The notes under the pieces are model-generated. The model did no database searches, was not told the DNA's origin, and was given only the letters and a program-made list of their open reading frames with translations. Below are positions 14,457 through 23,303 of a stretch of DNA of 32,646 nt, in pieces. This stretch comes from Nostoc sp. NMS2 (lineage in GTDB: Bacteria > Cyanobacteriota > Cyanobacteriia > Cyanobacteriales > Nostocaceae): the NCBI RefSeq assembly GCF_017115105.1, contig NZ_JABXKH010000036.1, positions 1 through 32,646 of the forward strand, given 5' to 3'. Made by a program: the position numbers and the translations under genes. Position 1 is the first letter of the stretch, and every line of letters begins with the position of its first letter.

Positions 14457-14699
14457 GGAAATGGGAGAGAGAGATAAGTAAGGATAACCTGGGGCTAAAA
14501 CCCCAGGAGGGAGTTAGGAATCCAAAATTCAAAATTGAAAGATTAAAAATTTATTTTGATTTTTGCATTTTGAATTTTGAATCATATTCCCACCTCCCTT
14601 GTAGAGACGCGATTAATCGCGTCTCTACCGGATTAATCGCGTCTCTACCTACTCCCATTTCAATCAGTACAAGAATTCAGTAACCTTGGAGATCCAGAA
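14457..14699. other. nifD-nifK spacer with hairpins
   Basis: A 243-bp spacer with a 7-bp stem hairpin (14488-14507, CCTGGGG/CCCCAGG), AATTCAAAAT/ATTTTGAATT inverted repeats (about 14525-14580), a perfect 28-bp palindrome (14601-14628) and a partial second copy of its right half (to about 14648). Such structures could stabilise or process the joint nifDK mRNA. No separate promoter is evident. Confidence 0.6.
14601..14628. repeat. Perfect 28-bp palindrome
   Basis: GTAGAGACGCGATT followed by its exact reverse complement. A near copy is at 16744-16771 before nifE with one mismatched pair, and a relative forms the core of the element at 1948-1977. It is a dispersed repeat of Nostoc-type genomes. 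Confidence 0.8.
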
Positions 14700-16235
14700 A
14701 TGCCTCAGAATCCAGAAAAAATTCAAGATCACGTCGAGTTATTCCACCAGCCAGAGTACCAACAGCTATTTGAAAACAAAAAGCAGTTTGAAAACGGTCA
14801 CGAACCCGAAGAAGTACAACGGGTTGCAGAGTGGACGAAGGGTTGGGATTATCGTGAAAAGAACTTCGCTCGTGAAGCTTTAACCGTTAACCCTGCTAAA
14901 GGTTGTCAACCATTAGGAGCAATCTTTGCTGCTGTTGGTTTTGAAGGTACTCTACCTTTTGTTCAAGGTTCTCAAGGTTGCGTTGCTTACTTCCGCACCC
15001 ACTTAACCCGTCACTACAAAGAACCATTCTCTGGTGTATCTTCTTCAATGACTGAAGATGCAGCCGTGTTTGGTGGTCTGCAAAACATGATTGACGGGTT
15101 GGCGAACTCTTACCAACTCTACAAGCCTAAGATGATCGCTGTCTGCACCACTTGTATGGCAGAAGTAATTGGTGATGACTTACAGTCTTTCATCAACAAC
15201 GCCAAGGAAGCTGGTTCAGTTCCTCAAGATTTCCCAGTACCTTACGCTCACACCCCTAGCTTTGTCGGTTCCCACATCACTGGTTACGACAACATGATGA
15301 AGGGAATTCTTTCTAACTTGACCGCAGGTCATAAGAAAGAAACCAGCAATGGTAAGATCAACTTCATCCCAGGTTTTGATACATACGTAGGCAACAACCG
15401 CGAAATCAAGCGGATCGCTTCTTTGTTCGGCTTTGACTACACAATTCTAGCCGACAACAGCGACTACCTCGATTCACCAAACACAGGTGAATTCGATATG
15501 TACCCAGGTGGTACAAAGTTAGAAGATGCAGCAGATTCAATCAATGCGAAAGCTACGATCGCTCTGCAAGCACACTCCACCCTCAAAACCCGCGAGTATA
15601 TCGAAAAAGAGTGGAAGCAACCAACCTCAATTTCCCGTCCTTGGGGTATTAAGGGTACTGATGAGTTCTTGATGAAACTCAGCGAATTGAGTGGTATCCC
15701 CATTCCTCAAGAATTGGAAATCGAACGCGGTCGTGCAGTTGATGCCATGACTGACTCCCACTCATGGATTCACGGCAAGCGCTTCGCTATCTACGGCGAA
15801 CCAGATTTAGTATACAGCGTAGTTGGCTTTATGCTAGAAATGGGTGCTGAACCTGTGCATATCTTGGTTCACAACAGCAACGAAGTATTTGAAGCAGAAA
15901 TTAAAGAATTGCTTGCTTCTAGCCCCTTCGGTCAACATGCAACTGTTTGGCCTGGTAAGGACTTGTGGCACATGCGTTCACTATTGTTCACCGAACCAGT
16001 AGATTTCCTAGTTGGTAACACCTACGGTAAGTACCTGTGGCGCGACACCAAGATTCCCCTCGTGAGAATCGGCTACCCCATCATGGATCGCCACCACTTA
16101 CACCGCTACGCCACCATTGGTTATCAAGGCGTGATCAATCTCCTCAACTGGACTGTAAACACCCTGTTTGAAGAAATCGATCGCAACACCAACATTCCTT
16201 CTAAGACAGATATTTCTTACGACTTGATTCGTTAG
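14700..16235 (+). CDS. nifK: Nitrogenase MoFe protein beta chain NifK, 511 aa
   Basis: With NifD it forms the alpha2beta2 MoFe protein that reduces N2. The P-cluster cysteines are Cys69 (AKGCQPLG), Cys94 (GSQGCVAY) and Cys152 ([12 protein letters not shown]). The C-terminal half has the [12 protein letters not shown] and [11 protein letters not shown] blocks of the family. Length matches other NifK proteins. The start ATG at 14700 follows TTGGAGATCC, a usable ribosome binding site. It should be co-transcribed with nifD once the element is excised; with the element in place the nif promoter upstream of nifD is separated by more than 14 kb. A hairpin terminator follows at 16271-16331. Confidence 0.98.
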   Translation: MPQNPEKIQDHVELFHQPEYQQLFENKKQFENGHEPEEVQRVAEWTKGWDYREKNFAREALTVNPAKGCQPLGAIFAAVGFEGTLPFVQGSQGCVAYFRTHLTRHYKEPFSGVSSSMTEDAAVFGGLQNMIDGLANSYQLYKPKMIAVCTTCMAEVIGDDLQSFINNAKEAGSVPQDFPVPYAHTPSFVGSHITGYDNMMKGILSNLTAGHKKETSNGKINFIPGFDTYVGNNREIKRIASLFGFDYTILADNSDYLDSPNTGEFDMYPGGTKLEDAADSINAKATIALQAHSTLKTREYIEKEWKQPTSISRPWGIKGTDEFLMKLSELSGIPIPQELEIERGRAVDAMTDSHSWIHGKRFAIYGEPDLVYSVVGFMLEMGAEPVHILVHNSNEVFEAEIKELLASSPFGQHATVWPGKDLWHMRSLLFTEPVDFLVGNTYGKYLWRDTKIPLVRIGYPIMDRHHLHRYATIGYQGVINLLNWTVNTLFEEIDRNTNIPSKTDISYDLIR

Positions 16236-16270
16236 AAATTGCGTGGAAACACAACGTGTTAATTAAAGGC

Positions 16271-16331
16271 GGGAAATAATTCGTAATTCGTAATTCGTAA
16301 TTCGTAATTATGAATTATTTCCCCTTTTTTC
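16271..16331 (+). terminator. Terminator after nifK containing a 4x heptamer tandem repeat
   Basis: GGGAAATAATTC (16271-16282) pairs exactly with GAATTATTTCCC (16312-16323), followed by CCTTTTTTCTT. The loop holds four tandem copies of ATTCGTA (16279-16306), a short tandemly repeated repetitive sequence of the kind known from heterocystous cyanobacteria. It may also act as a 3' stabiliser rather than a full stop. Confidence 0.6.
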
Positions 16332-16360
16332 TTGATAGCATTTACCCAAGGTATATATAG

Positions 16361-16702
16361 ATGGAAACCATCAATCACACTCACGAACATACTCACACTC
16401 ATCCTAATTACCATCCACCTAACCAGAAAAAACGAGGGTGGTTCAACAATCTTCTTAATCCGTTGCGCCGTGTGGTAGATGGAATTCAGGTTAAAAATAA
16501 TCGCTTCGCTCATCTAATTTGCCAAACAATTCCTTGTTGTTGTCCCTTTGAGCGACAAATTAAATTATTTGGGAAGTGTATTGATATCCCACCACTATGT
16601 AAACTCAATCCTTTATATGACGAATTTGTAGGATTGCGTTTTCGCGCTCTATCTTACCTCACCGATGTATGTGGAGAGGATGTCACAAAATACATTTGTT
16701 AA
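16361..16702 (+). CDS. Mo-dependent nitrogenase C-terminal-domain protein, 113 aa
   Basis: A small protein of the Mo-nitro_C family, found between nifK and nifE in heterocystous cyanobacteria. The N terminus is His-rich (HTHEHTHTHPNYHPP, residues 6-20), a likely metal-binding tail. The body has NNLLNPLRRVVDGIQVKNNR and a cysteine-rich part (CQTIPCCCPFERQ, then KCIDIPPLCKLNPLYDE). Role unproven; metal handling for nitrogenase is an inference from the residues and the location. ATG at 16361, preceded by AAGGTATATATAG. Confidence 0.85.
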   Translation: METINHTHEHTHTHPNYHPPNQKKRGWFNNLLNPLRRVVDGIQVKNNRFAHLICQTIPCCCPFERQIKLFGKCIDIPPLCKLNPLYDEFVGLRFRALSYLTDVCGEDVTKYIC

Positions 16703-16724
16703 TTATTGGGCATGGGGCATGGGG

Positions 16725-16822
16725 CATTGGTCATTAGTCATTGGTAGAGACGCGATTAATCGCGTCTGTACAATAGTCAATTCAAATGACAAATGACAAA
16801 GGACAATTAACAATTAAGAGAA
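16725..16822. repeat. Heptamer repeats and palindrome before nifE
   Basis: GGTCATTAGTCATTGG (about 16727-16743) is a run of TCATTAG/TCATTGG heptamers, then a 28-bp near-perfect palindrome (16744-16771), then CAAATGACAAATGACAAAGG (about 16783-16802), the opposite-strand heptamers. The two heptamer runs can pair around the palindrome. Confidence 0.65.
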
Positions 16823-16827
16823 GACAG

Positions 16828-18210
16828 ATGAAAAGCACCCAAGGTAAAATCAACGAGCTGCTGACTGAGACAGGATGCGAGCATAATCAGCACAAACAAG
16901 CGGAAAAGAAAAATAAATCATGCGCTCAACAGGCACAACCCGGCGCGGCTCAAGGGGGCTGTGCCTTTGATGGTGCAATGATTGCTTTAGTGCCGATCGC
17001 AGATGCTGCTCATTTAGTCCACGGGCCGATCGCCTGTGCTGGTAATTCCTGGGGCAGTCGTGGTAGTCTGTCGTCTGGCCCTCAACTCTACAAAATGGGC
17101 TTTACCACTGACTTGGGTGAAAATGATGTCATCTTCGGTGGCGAAAAGAAACTCTACAAAGCAATTTTGGAACTTCACGAGCGCTACCAACCAGCAGCAG
17201 TATTTGTCTATGCCACTTGCGTTACAGCCTTAATTGGCGATGATATGGATGCCGTCTGCAAAGCGGCGGCTGAGAAAATCGGTATTCCTGTTGTTCCTGT
17301 CATTGCCCCAGGATTCATTGGCAGTAAAAATCTGGGCAACCGTTTCGGTGGTGAAGCTTTGTTGGAATATGTTGTCGGAACAGCAGAACCGGAACATACA
17401 ACACCCTATGATATTAACTTAATCGGTGAATACAACATCGCCGGTGAAATGTGGGGAGTAACACCACTGTTAGAAAAATTAGGCATCCGTATTTTGTCTA
17501 AAATTACGGGCGATGCTCGCTACGATGAAATTCGCTACGCCCACCGCGCCAAGCTCAACGTCATGATCTGCTCACGAGCGTTGCTGAATATGGCGAGAAA
17601 GATGGAGGAGCGTTACAACATCCCTTACATTGAAGAGTCTTTCTACGGCATCGATGATATGAATCGCTGTCTGCGAAACATCGCCGCTAAATTAGGCGAC
17701 GCTGATTTACAGGAGCGGACAGAAAAGCTAATTGCAGAAGAAACGGCTGCTTTAGATTTGGCACTGGCTCCTTATCGCGCTCGACTCAAAGGGAAGCGGG
17801 TTGTGTTGTATACAGGCGGTGTTAAGAGTTGGTCGATTATCTCGGCTGCTAGGGACTTAGGCATTGAAGTTGTTGCTACCAGTACTCGGAAAAGTACTGA
17901 AGAAGATAAAGCCAAAATCAAAAAGTTGATTGGCAACGATGGCATCATGCTAGAGAAAGGCAACGCTCAGGAATTGCTACAACTGGTTAAAGATACTCGC
18001 GCAGATATGCTGATTGCTGGTGGACGTAACCAATACACCGCTTTAAAAGCTCGAATTCCTTTCCTTGATATCAACCAAGAACGCCACCATCCTTATGCAG
18101 GTTATGTGGGAATGATTGAAATGGCGCGAGAACTTTACGAAGCTCTGTATAGCCCGATTTGGGAACAAATACGCAAACCCGCTCCTTGGGAAGAAGAGGA
18201 GGAAGTTTAG
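16828..18210 (+). CDS. nifE: Nitrogenase cofactor scaffold protein NifE, 460 aa
   Basis: NifE and NifN form the scaffold on which the FeMo-cofactor precursor matures. The cluster cysteines fit Cys45 (GGCAFDGA), Cys70 ([11 protein letters not shown]) and Cys131 ([12 protein letters not shown]). [16 protein letters not shown] near the C terminus is typical. I start at ATG 16828 ([12 protein letters not shown]); an upstream in-frame ATG at 16786 lies in the heptamer repeat and codes for repeat-derived residues only. AAGAGAAG lies just upstream of the chosen start. The stop directly abuts the nifN ATG. Confidence 0.97.
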   Translation: MKSTQGKINELLTETGCEHNQHKQAEKKNKSCAQQAQPGAAQGGCAFDGAMIALVPIADAAHLVHGPIACAGNSWGSRGSLSSGPQLYKMGFTTDLGENDVIFGGEKKLYKAILELHERYQPAAVFVYATCVTALIGDDMDAVCKAAAEKIGIPVVPVIAPGFIGSKNLGNRFGGEALLEYVVGTAEPEHTTPYDINLIGEYNIAGEMWGVTPLLEKLGIRILSKITGDARYDEIRYAHRAKLNVMICSRALLNMARKMEERYNIPYIEESFYGIDDMNRCLRNIAAKLGDADLQERTEKLIAEETAALDLALAPYRARLKGKRVVLYTGGVKSWSIISAARDLGIEVVATSTRKSTEEDKAKIKKLIGNDGIMLEKGNAQELLQLVKDTRADMLIAGGRNQYTALKARIPFLDINQERHHPYAGYVGMIEMARELYEALYSPIWEQIRKPAPWEEEEEV

Positions 18211-19548
18211 ATGGCGATCGTTACTGTTTCTAACAAAGCACTGACAGTTAATCCTCTCAAGCAAAGTCAAGCTTTGGGTGCAACCTTAGCCTTTTTGGGA
18301 TTGAAAGGGACGATGCCTTTATTCCACGGTTCTCAAGGTTGTACTGCTTTCGCCAAAGTTGTCCTAGTGCGGCATTTCCGGGAAGCGATTCCCCTTGCTA
18401 CGACAGCAATGACAGAAGTCACTACCATTTTGGGTGGTGAAGAGAATGTAGAGCAAGCAATTCTGACTCTGGTGGAAAAAGCTAACCCGGAAATTATTGG
18501 TTTATGTAGTACTGGGTTGACTGAAACTAGAGGCGATGACATTGAGGGTTTTCTGAAGGAAATCCGCGATCGCCATCCCGAATTGAATAATTTAGCGATC
18601 GTTTTTGCACCTACTCCAGATTTTAAAGGTGCGTTGCAAGATGGCTTTGCTGTAGCTGTGGAAAGCATAGTTCAAGAAATTCCTCGCGCAGGTGGACTCA
18701 GAACTGAACAAGTCACAATTTTGGCGGGTTCTGCTTTCACACCTGGGGATGTACAAGAAATCAAAGAGATGGTTACGTCCTTTGGATTAGTGCCGATCTT
18801 TGTACCCGATCTTGGCGCTTCTCTAGATGGACATTTAGAGGATAGTTATAGTGCAGTTACAGTCAGTGGAACTACTTTAAAACAGCTACGAGAAGTCGGT
18901 AGTTCTGCCTTTACCCTGGCATTGGGTGAAAGTATGCGCGGTGCTGCCAAGATTCTGGAAGAACGCTTTGGCACACCTTACGAAGTGTTTGGCGAACTGA
19001 CGGGATTAGAACCAGTAGATGAATTTATCCAAGCATTGGCGATTTTGAGCGGTAACAGCGTACCCGAAAAATACCGCCGCCAACGTCGTCAGTTGCAAGA
19101 TGCGATGCTGGACACCCACTTTTACTTCGGTGCAAAACGAGTTTCCTTAGCGCTGGAACCAGATTTGTTGTGGTCAACAGTGCATTTTCTGCAATCGATG
19201 GGAGCGCAAATTCATGCGGTGGTGACAACCACGCGATCGCACCTCTTAGAAAAACTTCCGGTGAAAAGTGTCACTATCGGCGATTTAGAAGACTTTGAGA
19301 GTTTAGCAGATGGCTCTGATTTGCTGATTGGTAACTCGAATGTCGGTGCGATCGCAAAACGCCTTTCGATTCCTCTTTATCGTCTAGGATTGCCCATTTA
19401 TGACCGCTTAGGTAATGGTCAATTTACCAAAGTTGGCTATCGAGGCACGATGGAGATTGTGTTTGGCATCGGCAACCTATTTTTAGAGGCAGAAGAAGCG
19501 AGAGTTAAACAGTTCCAAGAGTTCGGAATTGTGAGCGCAGAGTTTTGA
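18211..19548 (+). CDS. nifN: Nitrogenase cofactor scaffold protein NifN, 445 aa
   Basis: Partner of NifE in FeMo-cofactor assembly and a relative of NifK. Cys44 (GSQGCTAF) and Cys99 (GLCSTGLTETRGDD) correspond to P-cluster positions of NifK, while the first NifK cysteine is replaced (PLKQSQALG), as expected for NifN, which does not hold a P-cluster. The ATG follows the nifE TAG without a gap, and GAGGAGGAAG in the nifE end is the ribosome binding site, so translation is coupled. Length is normal. Confidence 0.97.
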   Translation: MAIVTVSNKALTVNPLKQSQALGATLAFLGLKGTMPLFHGSQGCTAFAKVVLVRHFREAIPLATTAMTEVTTILGGEENVEQAILTLVEKANPEIIGLCSTGLTETRGDDIEGFLKEIRDRHPELNNLAIVFAPTPDFKGALQDGFAVAVESIVQEIPRAGGLRTEQVTILAGSAFTPGDVQEIKEMVTSFGLVPIFVPDLGASLDGHLEDSYSAVTVSGTTLKQLREVGSSAFTLALGESMRGAAKILEERFGTPYEVFGELTGLEPVDEFIQALAILSGNSVPEKYRRQRRQLQDAMLDTHFYFGAKRVSLALEPDLLWSTVHFLQSMGAQIHAVVTTTRSHLLEKLPVKSVTIGDLEDFESLADGSDLLIGNSNVGAIAKRLSIPLYRLGLPIYDRLGNGQFTKVGYRGTMEIVFGIGNLFLEAEEARVKQFQEFGIVSAEF

Positions 19549-19910
19549 ATTCTTCTTCAAGAATTCAGGAGTCAGAATTCAGAATTCAGAATGCGTTTTA
19601 GAAAGAGTAAAACCTACCACTGATTATTTGTTTCTCCTTGGCGTTTCCGTAGGAAAAACCACTAATACCAATTGTTTGTGAAGGGACGCCAAACTTTCTT
19701 TCTTTGTGTCCTTTGCGCCCTTCTCTAACGAGACGCTACGCGAACGCGGTTCGTTTCTCATATACTTTGGCGCATCTCCAAACAGAATTGGTATAAATAT
19801 GCAGATTTAATTCTGCCAGTCGAACTCTAATTACTCCTGAATTCTGACTTCTGACTCCTGAATTCCTTCTTCCCAATTCAAAATTCAAAACTTTAGAGAG
19901 GAGAATAACG
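19549..19910. other. nifN-nifX spacer, repeats, no gene
   Basis: GAATTCAGGAGTCAGAATTC-like repeats at both ends (about 19549-19590 and 19840-19866) and a large inverted pair: ATACCAATTGTTTG (19666-19679) against CAAACAGAATTGGTAT (about 19778-19793), with GACGCCAAA/TTTGGCGC inside and a CGAGACGCTACGCGAACGCGG stretch in the loop. It can fold into one long hairpin. A promoter for nifX is possible; I see no clear NtcA box. Confidence 0.6.
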
Positions 19911-20324
19911 ATGAAAATAGCCTTCACTACAAGTGACCGAGTTCATATTAACGCCCACTTCGGATGGGCAAAAATGATTGATGTTTATGAAATTTCCGAT
20001 GAGGGATATCACTTCGTAGAAACCCTCACCTTTGAAGGCGAACTCAAAGAAGACGGTAACGAAGACAAAATCACCCCAAAACTTGATGCGATCGTTGACT
20101 GTACGATTGTTTACGTCACAGCAATTGGTGGTAGCGCCGCCGCTCGGTTAATCAAGAAAGGTGTCACCCCAGTGAAGGCGCGATCGGAAGAAGAAGAAAT
20201 TAGTGAAGTGCTAAATAAGCTAGTGAAAACCCTCAAAGGTAATCCTCCACCTTGGTTGCGTAAAGCTTTACAGCCAAAAACCACAAACTTTGCTGATGAA
20301 ATTGAAGACGAAGCAACAGTATGA
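19911..20324 (+). CDS. nifX: FeMo-cofactor carrier NifX, 137 aa
   Basis: NifX binds NifB-co and the VK-cluster and passes them in FeMo-cofactor synthesis. The opening KIAFTTSDRVHINAHFGWAK is the family signature with the His of HFG. The fold (NifX/NafY-like) is one domain of about 100 residues; the last 25 residues are a charged tail (PPPWLRKAL...). AGAGAGGAGAATAACG precedes the ATG, a strong ribosome binding site. It overlaps the next gene by 4 bases. Confidence 0.96.
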   Translation: MKIAFTTSDRVHINAHFGWAKMIDVYEISDEGYHFVETLTFEGELKEDGNEDKITPKLDAIVDCTIVYVTAIGGSAAARLIKKGVTPVKARSEEEEISEVLNKLVKTLKGNPPPWLRKALQPKTTNFADEIEDEATV

Positions 20325-20797
20325 CCACAAATAATAGTGTTAACGGAACTGCTACAACTGAAGTCTTGAACTCACCTTTTCTTAAGGTATTAATTAAACA
20401 AATCCGTGGTCAAGACAGTTATGGAGTTTATCGTAGTTGGTCGGATGAGTTAATTCTCAAACCCTTTATCGTCACCAAACAAAAGAAACGGGAAATTTCC
20501 GTTGAGGGCGAAGTTGATCCGATCACACAAGCACGAATTATGGCATTTTTTCGGGCTGTAGCTGCTGGGATTGAACAAGAAACAGGTTTGATATCTCAGG
20601 TTGTGGTTGATTTAAGTCATGAAGGATTTGGCTGGGCGCTAGTTTTTTCTGGCCGTCTTTTGCTAGCTGTGAAAACCTTGCGAGATGCTCATCGCTTTGG
20701 CTTTGACTCAGTAGAGAAATTAGCAGAAGAGGGAGAAAACTACGTCAAAAAAGGTCTTGATTTGGCGAAACGCTTTCCTGAAGTTGGCAAAATTTAA
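20321..20797 (+). CDS. NifX-associated nitrogen fixation protein (DUF269), 158 aa
   Basis: Belongs to the DUF269 family that always follows nifX in diazotrophs. Recognisable blocks are FLKVLIKQIRGQDSYGVYRSW and the C-terminal GFGWALVFSGRLL. The exact role is unknown; a part in cofactor synthesis is likely from the genetic link. The ATGA overlap with nifX implies coupled translation. The N-terminal 15 residues are polar and probably disordered. Confidence 0.94.
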   Translation: MTTNNSVNGTATTEVLNSPFLKVLIKQIRGQDSYGVYRSWSDELILKPFIVTKQKKREISVEGEVDPITQARIMAFFRAVAAGIEQETGLISQVVVDLSHEGFGWALVFSGRLLLAVKTLRDAHRFGFDSVEKLAEEGENYVKKGLDLAKRFPEVGKI

Positions 20798-20874
20798 TTA
20801 GTCATTGGTCATTGGTCATTAGTAAAAGACAAATGACTAATGACAACGGACAAAGGACAAATGACAAATGACAA
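20798..20874. repeat. Heptamer tandem repeats that reach into the next start codon
   Basis: GTCATTGGTCATTGGTCATT (from about 20801) and, further on, ACAAATGACTAATGAC and GACAAATGACAAATGACAAT form inverted heptamer runs. The last CAAATGA unit contains the ATG (20868) of the DUF683 gene. Confidence 0.7.
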
Positions 20875-21068
20875 TTGAGGAACTACAAGGACAAATCAGA
20901 CGGCTCAATAGTAAAGCAGGTCAAATGAAGATGGATCTGCATGATTTAGCTGAAGGCCTGCCAACAGATTACAAACAACTTATGGATGTTGCCGCCGCAA
21001 CTTATGAAATCTATCGCCAGTTAGATGAATTGAAGCAACATCTGAAACAATTGGAGAGTGCTAAATGA
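20868..21068 (+). CDS. DUF683 / CCE_0567-type small metalloprotein, 66 aa
   Basis: A short all-helical protein of the DUF683 family found in nif clusters; the structure of a cyanobacterial member is a helical hairpin with bound metal. Here EELQGQIRRLNSKAGQMKMD forms helix 1 and EIYRQLDELKQHLKQLESA helix 2, with DLHDLAEGLP between. His and Asp in MKMDLHDLAEGLP could bind metal. The start codon lies in a heptamer tandem repeat, with AAAGGA 10-15 bases upstream as the only Shine-Dalgarno-like sequence. It overlaps nifW by 4 bases. Confidence 0.92.
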   Translation: MTIEELQGQIRRLNSKAGQMKMDLHDLAEGLPTDYKQLMDVAAATYEIYRQLDELKQHLKQLESAK

Positions 21069-21382
21069 CTGGAACTATTGATGAATTCAAGAAGCTCGTA
21101 GATGCAGAAGAATTTTTTCAATTCTTTAATATGTCCTACGACTTAGAAGTTGTAAATATACATCGTCTACATATTCTGAAAAAGTTTTCTCAATATATGC
21201 AGGAAATTGATGATAATTCTCCTGACTTGAGTCAAGAAGAGAAACTCAATCAATATTCTTTGGCTTTGCAAAAAGCTTATCAGCTATTTATCGAATCGAC
21301 AGCTTATGAACAAAAGCTGTTCAAAGTGTTTAACGACAAGCCGAAAAATGTAGTCACACTGACAGAAATCACTTCTGATTAG
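21065..21382 (+). CDS. nifW: Nitrogenase-stabilising protein NifW, 105 aa
   Basis: NifW protects or helps mature the MoFe protein, especially against oxygen. The family pattern is seen in FKKLVDAEEFFQFFNMSYD and VVNIHRLHILKKFSQYM; the length is typical. Coupled to the upstream gene by ATGA overlap. Its stop codon TAG (21380-21382) overlaps the AGGAGG ribosome binding site of hesA. Confidence 0.95.
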   Translation: MTGTIDEFKKLVDAEEFFQFFNMSYDLEVVNIHRLHILKKFSQYMQEIDDNSPDLSQEEKLNQYSLALQKAYQLFIESTAYEQKLFKVFNDKPKNVVTLTEITSD

Positions 21383-21395
21383 GAGGTATAAATTG
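21381..21395 (+). promoter_or_regulatory. hesA ribosome binding site and TTG start
   Basis: AGGAGG (21381-21386) lies 6 bases before TTG (21393-21395). No ATG stands nearby in frame before the conserved residues, so TTG is the start. The strong site probably compensates for the weak codon, and the overlap with the nifW stop couples the two. Confidence 0.75.
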
Positions 21396-22199
21396 GTTAA
21401 CCTAACGCCTACCGAATTAGAACGCTATCGTCGCCAAATGATGCTTCCAAATTTTGGCGAAACAGCACAGAAACGCTTGAAGTCAGCGACAGTTCTGGTC
21501 ACAGGTGTGGGGGGATTAGGCGGTACGGCGGCGCTTTACTTAGCAGTAGCAGGTGTTGGGCGGCTAATCTTAGTCCGGGGTGGTGACTTGCGGCTAGATG
21601 ATATGAATCGTCAGGTTCTCATGACTGATGATTGGGTAGGTAAGCCAAGGGTATTCAAAGCTAAAGAAACTCTGGATGCGATTAATCCTGATGTCCAAGT
21701 GGAAATTGTTCATGATTATATCACCCCGGAAAATGTAGATTCGTTAGTGCAATCTGCTGATATGGCTCTTGATTGCGCCCACAATTTTACAGAGCGCAAT
21801 TTGTTAAATGAAGCCTGTGTGCGATCGCGCAAGCCAATGGTGGAAGCCGCAATGAATGGGATGGAGGCTTACCTGACGACGATTATTCCTGGTGTGACTC
21901 CTTGTTTATCTTGTTTGTTTCCAGAAAAGCCTGAGTGGGATCAGCGCGGCTTTTCAGTTTTAGGCGCTGTCTCTGGAACACTAGCTTGTCTAACAGCACT
22001 GGAGGCAATCAAGCTGATCACCGGGTTTAGTCAGCCTCTATTGTCGCAATTGCTGACAATCGACTTGAATCGGATGGAATTTGCTAAACGCCGTTCTCAC
22101 CGCGATCGCTCTTGTCCAGTATGCGGCAATAGTGCGCCTTGGAGACACGCGCAATCCAATTCGATGGAAGCCACGGGGATTGCACAAAATAGTCATTAG
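21393..22199 (+). CDS. hesA: HesA, ThiF/MoeB-like adenylyltransferase, 268 aa
   Basis: An E1-like enzyme. GVGGLGG (about residues 38-44) binds ATP, with RQ in DDMNRQVLMTDDWVG and DCAHNFTERNLLNEAC as further nucleotide and substrate contacts. Two CxxC pairs, CLSC and CPVC, form the zinc site. HesA in diazotrophs is linked to nitrogen fixation and probably activates a sulfur carrier or metal cofactor step. It starts with TTG at 21393. The last 20 residues (WRHAQSNSMEATG...) look poorly conserved, and the stop lies in a heptamer repeat. Confidence 0.94.
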   Translation: MVNLTPTELERYRRQMMLPNFGETAQKRLKSATVLVTGVGGLGGTAALYLAVAGVGRLILVRGGDLRLDDMNRQVLMTDDWVGKPRVFKAKETLDAINPDVQVEIVHDYITPENVDSLVQSADMALDCAHNFTERNLLNEACVRSRKPMVEAAMNGMEAYLTTIIPGVTPCLSCLFPEKPEWDQRGFSVLGAVSGTLACLTALEAIKLITGFSQPLLSQLLTIDLNRMEFAKRRSHRDRSCPVCGNSAPWRHAQSNSMEATGIAQNSH

Positions 22200-22232
22200 T
22201 CATTGGTCATTAGTCATTGGCAAAAGACAAAG
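22186..22232. repeat. Heptamer tandem repeat between hesA and hesB
   Basis: AGTCATTAGTCATTGGTCAT and onward: several units of TCATTAG/TCATTGG, same family as before nifE and before the DUF683 gene. The hesA stop codon TAG is made by the repeat. Confidence 0.75.
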
Positions 22233-22284
22233 GACAACCCCACCTGAAATCAGAACAACTAATCGCTACAAATCAGGAGAACTG

Positions 22285-22656
22285 ATGGCCGTTATTTTAT
22301 CAGAAAAAGCAGAATTTCATCTGCGAGCATTCCTCAAAGGTTCAGCACCCGACGCTAATGGCGCAACTAAAGGTGTTCGCATCTCGGTAAAAGATGGTGG
22401 TTGCAGTGGCTATGAATATGCGATCGATATCACCAGCAAGCCTCAACCAGATGATTTGGTAAGTCACCAAGGCAAAGTAGTAGTTTACGTTGATGCCAAA
22501 AGTGCGCCCTTATTAGACGGAGTTATCGTTGACTTCGTTGAGGGAGTGATGGAAAGCGGTTTTAAATTCATCAACCCCAATGCAACTGATACCTGCGGTT
22601 GTGGAAAGTCCTTCAAAACAGACGACGGTACGCCTACTGGTGTACCTTGCAGCTAA
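22285..22656 (+). CDS. hesB: HesB, A-type iron-sulfur carrier, 123 aa
   Basis: An IscA/HesB family protein that holds and delivers Fe-S clusters, here the nif-linked version. The three cysteines are in KDGGCSGYEY and DTCGCGKSF. I place the start at ATG 22285 (MAVILSEKAEFHLRAFL), preceded by CAGGAGA; a longer frame upstream overlaps hesA and the repeat and is not real. The C-terminal tail (KTDDGTPTGVPCS) with an extra Cys is typical of cyanobacterial HesB. Confidence 0.96.
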   Translation: MAVILSEKAEFHLRAFLKGSAPDANGATKGVRISVKDGGCSGYEYAIDITSKPQPDDLVSHQGKVVVYVDAKSAPLLDGVIVDFVEGVMESGFKFINPNATDTCGCGKSFKTDDGTPTGVPCS

Positions 22657-22900
22657 CATCATTCCGTTAGCGCCAAGTCTGATTGTAGAGGCTTTCTATA
22701 GATGCGGTAAGCGAAGCCATGCCGCAGGCTTATCGCCTTGCCTTGAGGTAGCTTCTCGTTCGCGTTGCATTCCTTACCCCTATAGAGAAGCCGACTAAAC
22801 TTAGCATCTCTGTAAGAAGAAGGGGAGCAAAAAGTAGGATAGGTTGCTCAAAAACTTCGGAAATTAAACCAACTGTATAACGTTTGAGGAGAATCGGAAA

Positions 22901-23200
22901 ATGGCTTCCTACCAAGTTAGATTAATCAACAAAAAAGAAGACATCGACACCACAATTGAAGTTGATGAAGAAACTACCATCTTAGAAGCAGCAGAAGAAA
23001 ATGGTATTGAATTGCCCTTTTCATGTCATGCAGGCTCTTGCTCTAGCTGTGTAGGTAAGGTTGTTGAAGGCGAAGTTAATCAAGAAGATCAAAACTTTCT
23101 AGATGACGATCAGGTTTCTAAAGGATACGCTCTACTTTGTGTAACTTATCCTCGTTCTAATTGCACAATTAAAACACATCAAGAAGCGTATCTCGTATAA
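22901..23200 (+). CDS. fdxH: Heterocyst [2Fe-2S] ferredoxin FdxH, 99 aa
   Basis: A plant-type ferredoxin that gives electrons to nitrogenase reductase in heterocysts. The cluster ligands are Cys42, Cys47, Cys50 ([10 protein letters not shown]) and Cys80 (LLCVTYP). Lys10/Lys11 near the N terminus (INKKEDID) match residues described as important in Anabaena FdxH. Length is exact for the family. It is 244 bases after hesB, separated by GC-rich dispersed repeats, and could have its own promoter. TTGAGGAGAATCGG precedes the ATG. Confidence 0.97.
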   Translation: MASYQVRLINKKEDIDTTIEVDEETTILEAAEENGIELPFSCHAGSCSSCVGKVVEGEVNQEDQNFLDDDQVSKGYALLCVTYPRSNCTIKTHQEAYLV

Positions 23201-23303
23201 AGTATTACCTTGGTTGCTAAAGACAACAACCAAATAAAACAGAAGGATGAAGGATGAAAATATACTTCATTCTTCCCTTCACAATTCCTAATTTATAATT
23301 CAA

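Noticed and set aside
16259..16513. Minus-strand open frame behind nifK
   Set aside because: It contains the tandem heptamers (repeated NYELRIT) and lies opposite the Mo-nitro_C gene.
16786..16827. Longer nifE start
   Set aside because: The 14 extra codons are translated heptamer repeat; the ATG at 16828 fits the family and has a better ribosome binding site.
22081..22284. Longer hesB frame overlapping hesA
   Set aside because: The extra residues come from hesA in another frame and from the repeat; MAVILSEKAE is the family start.
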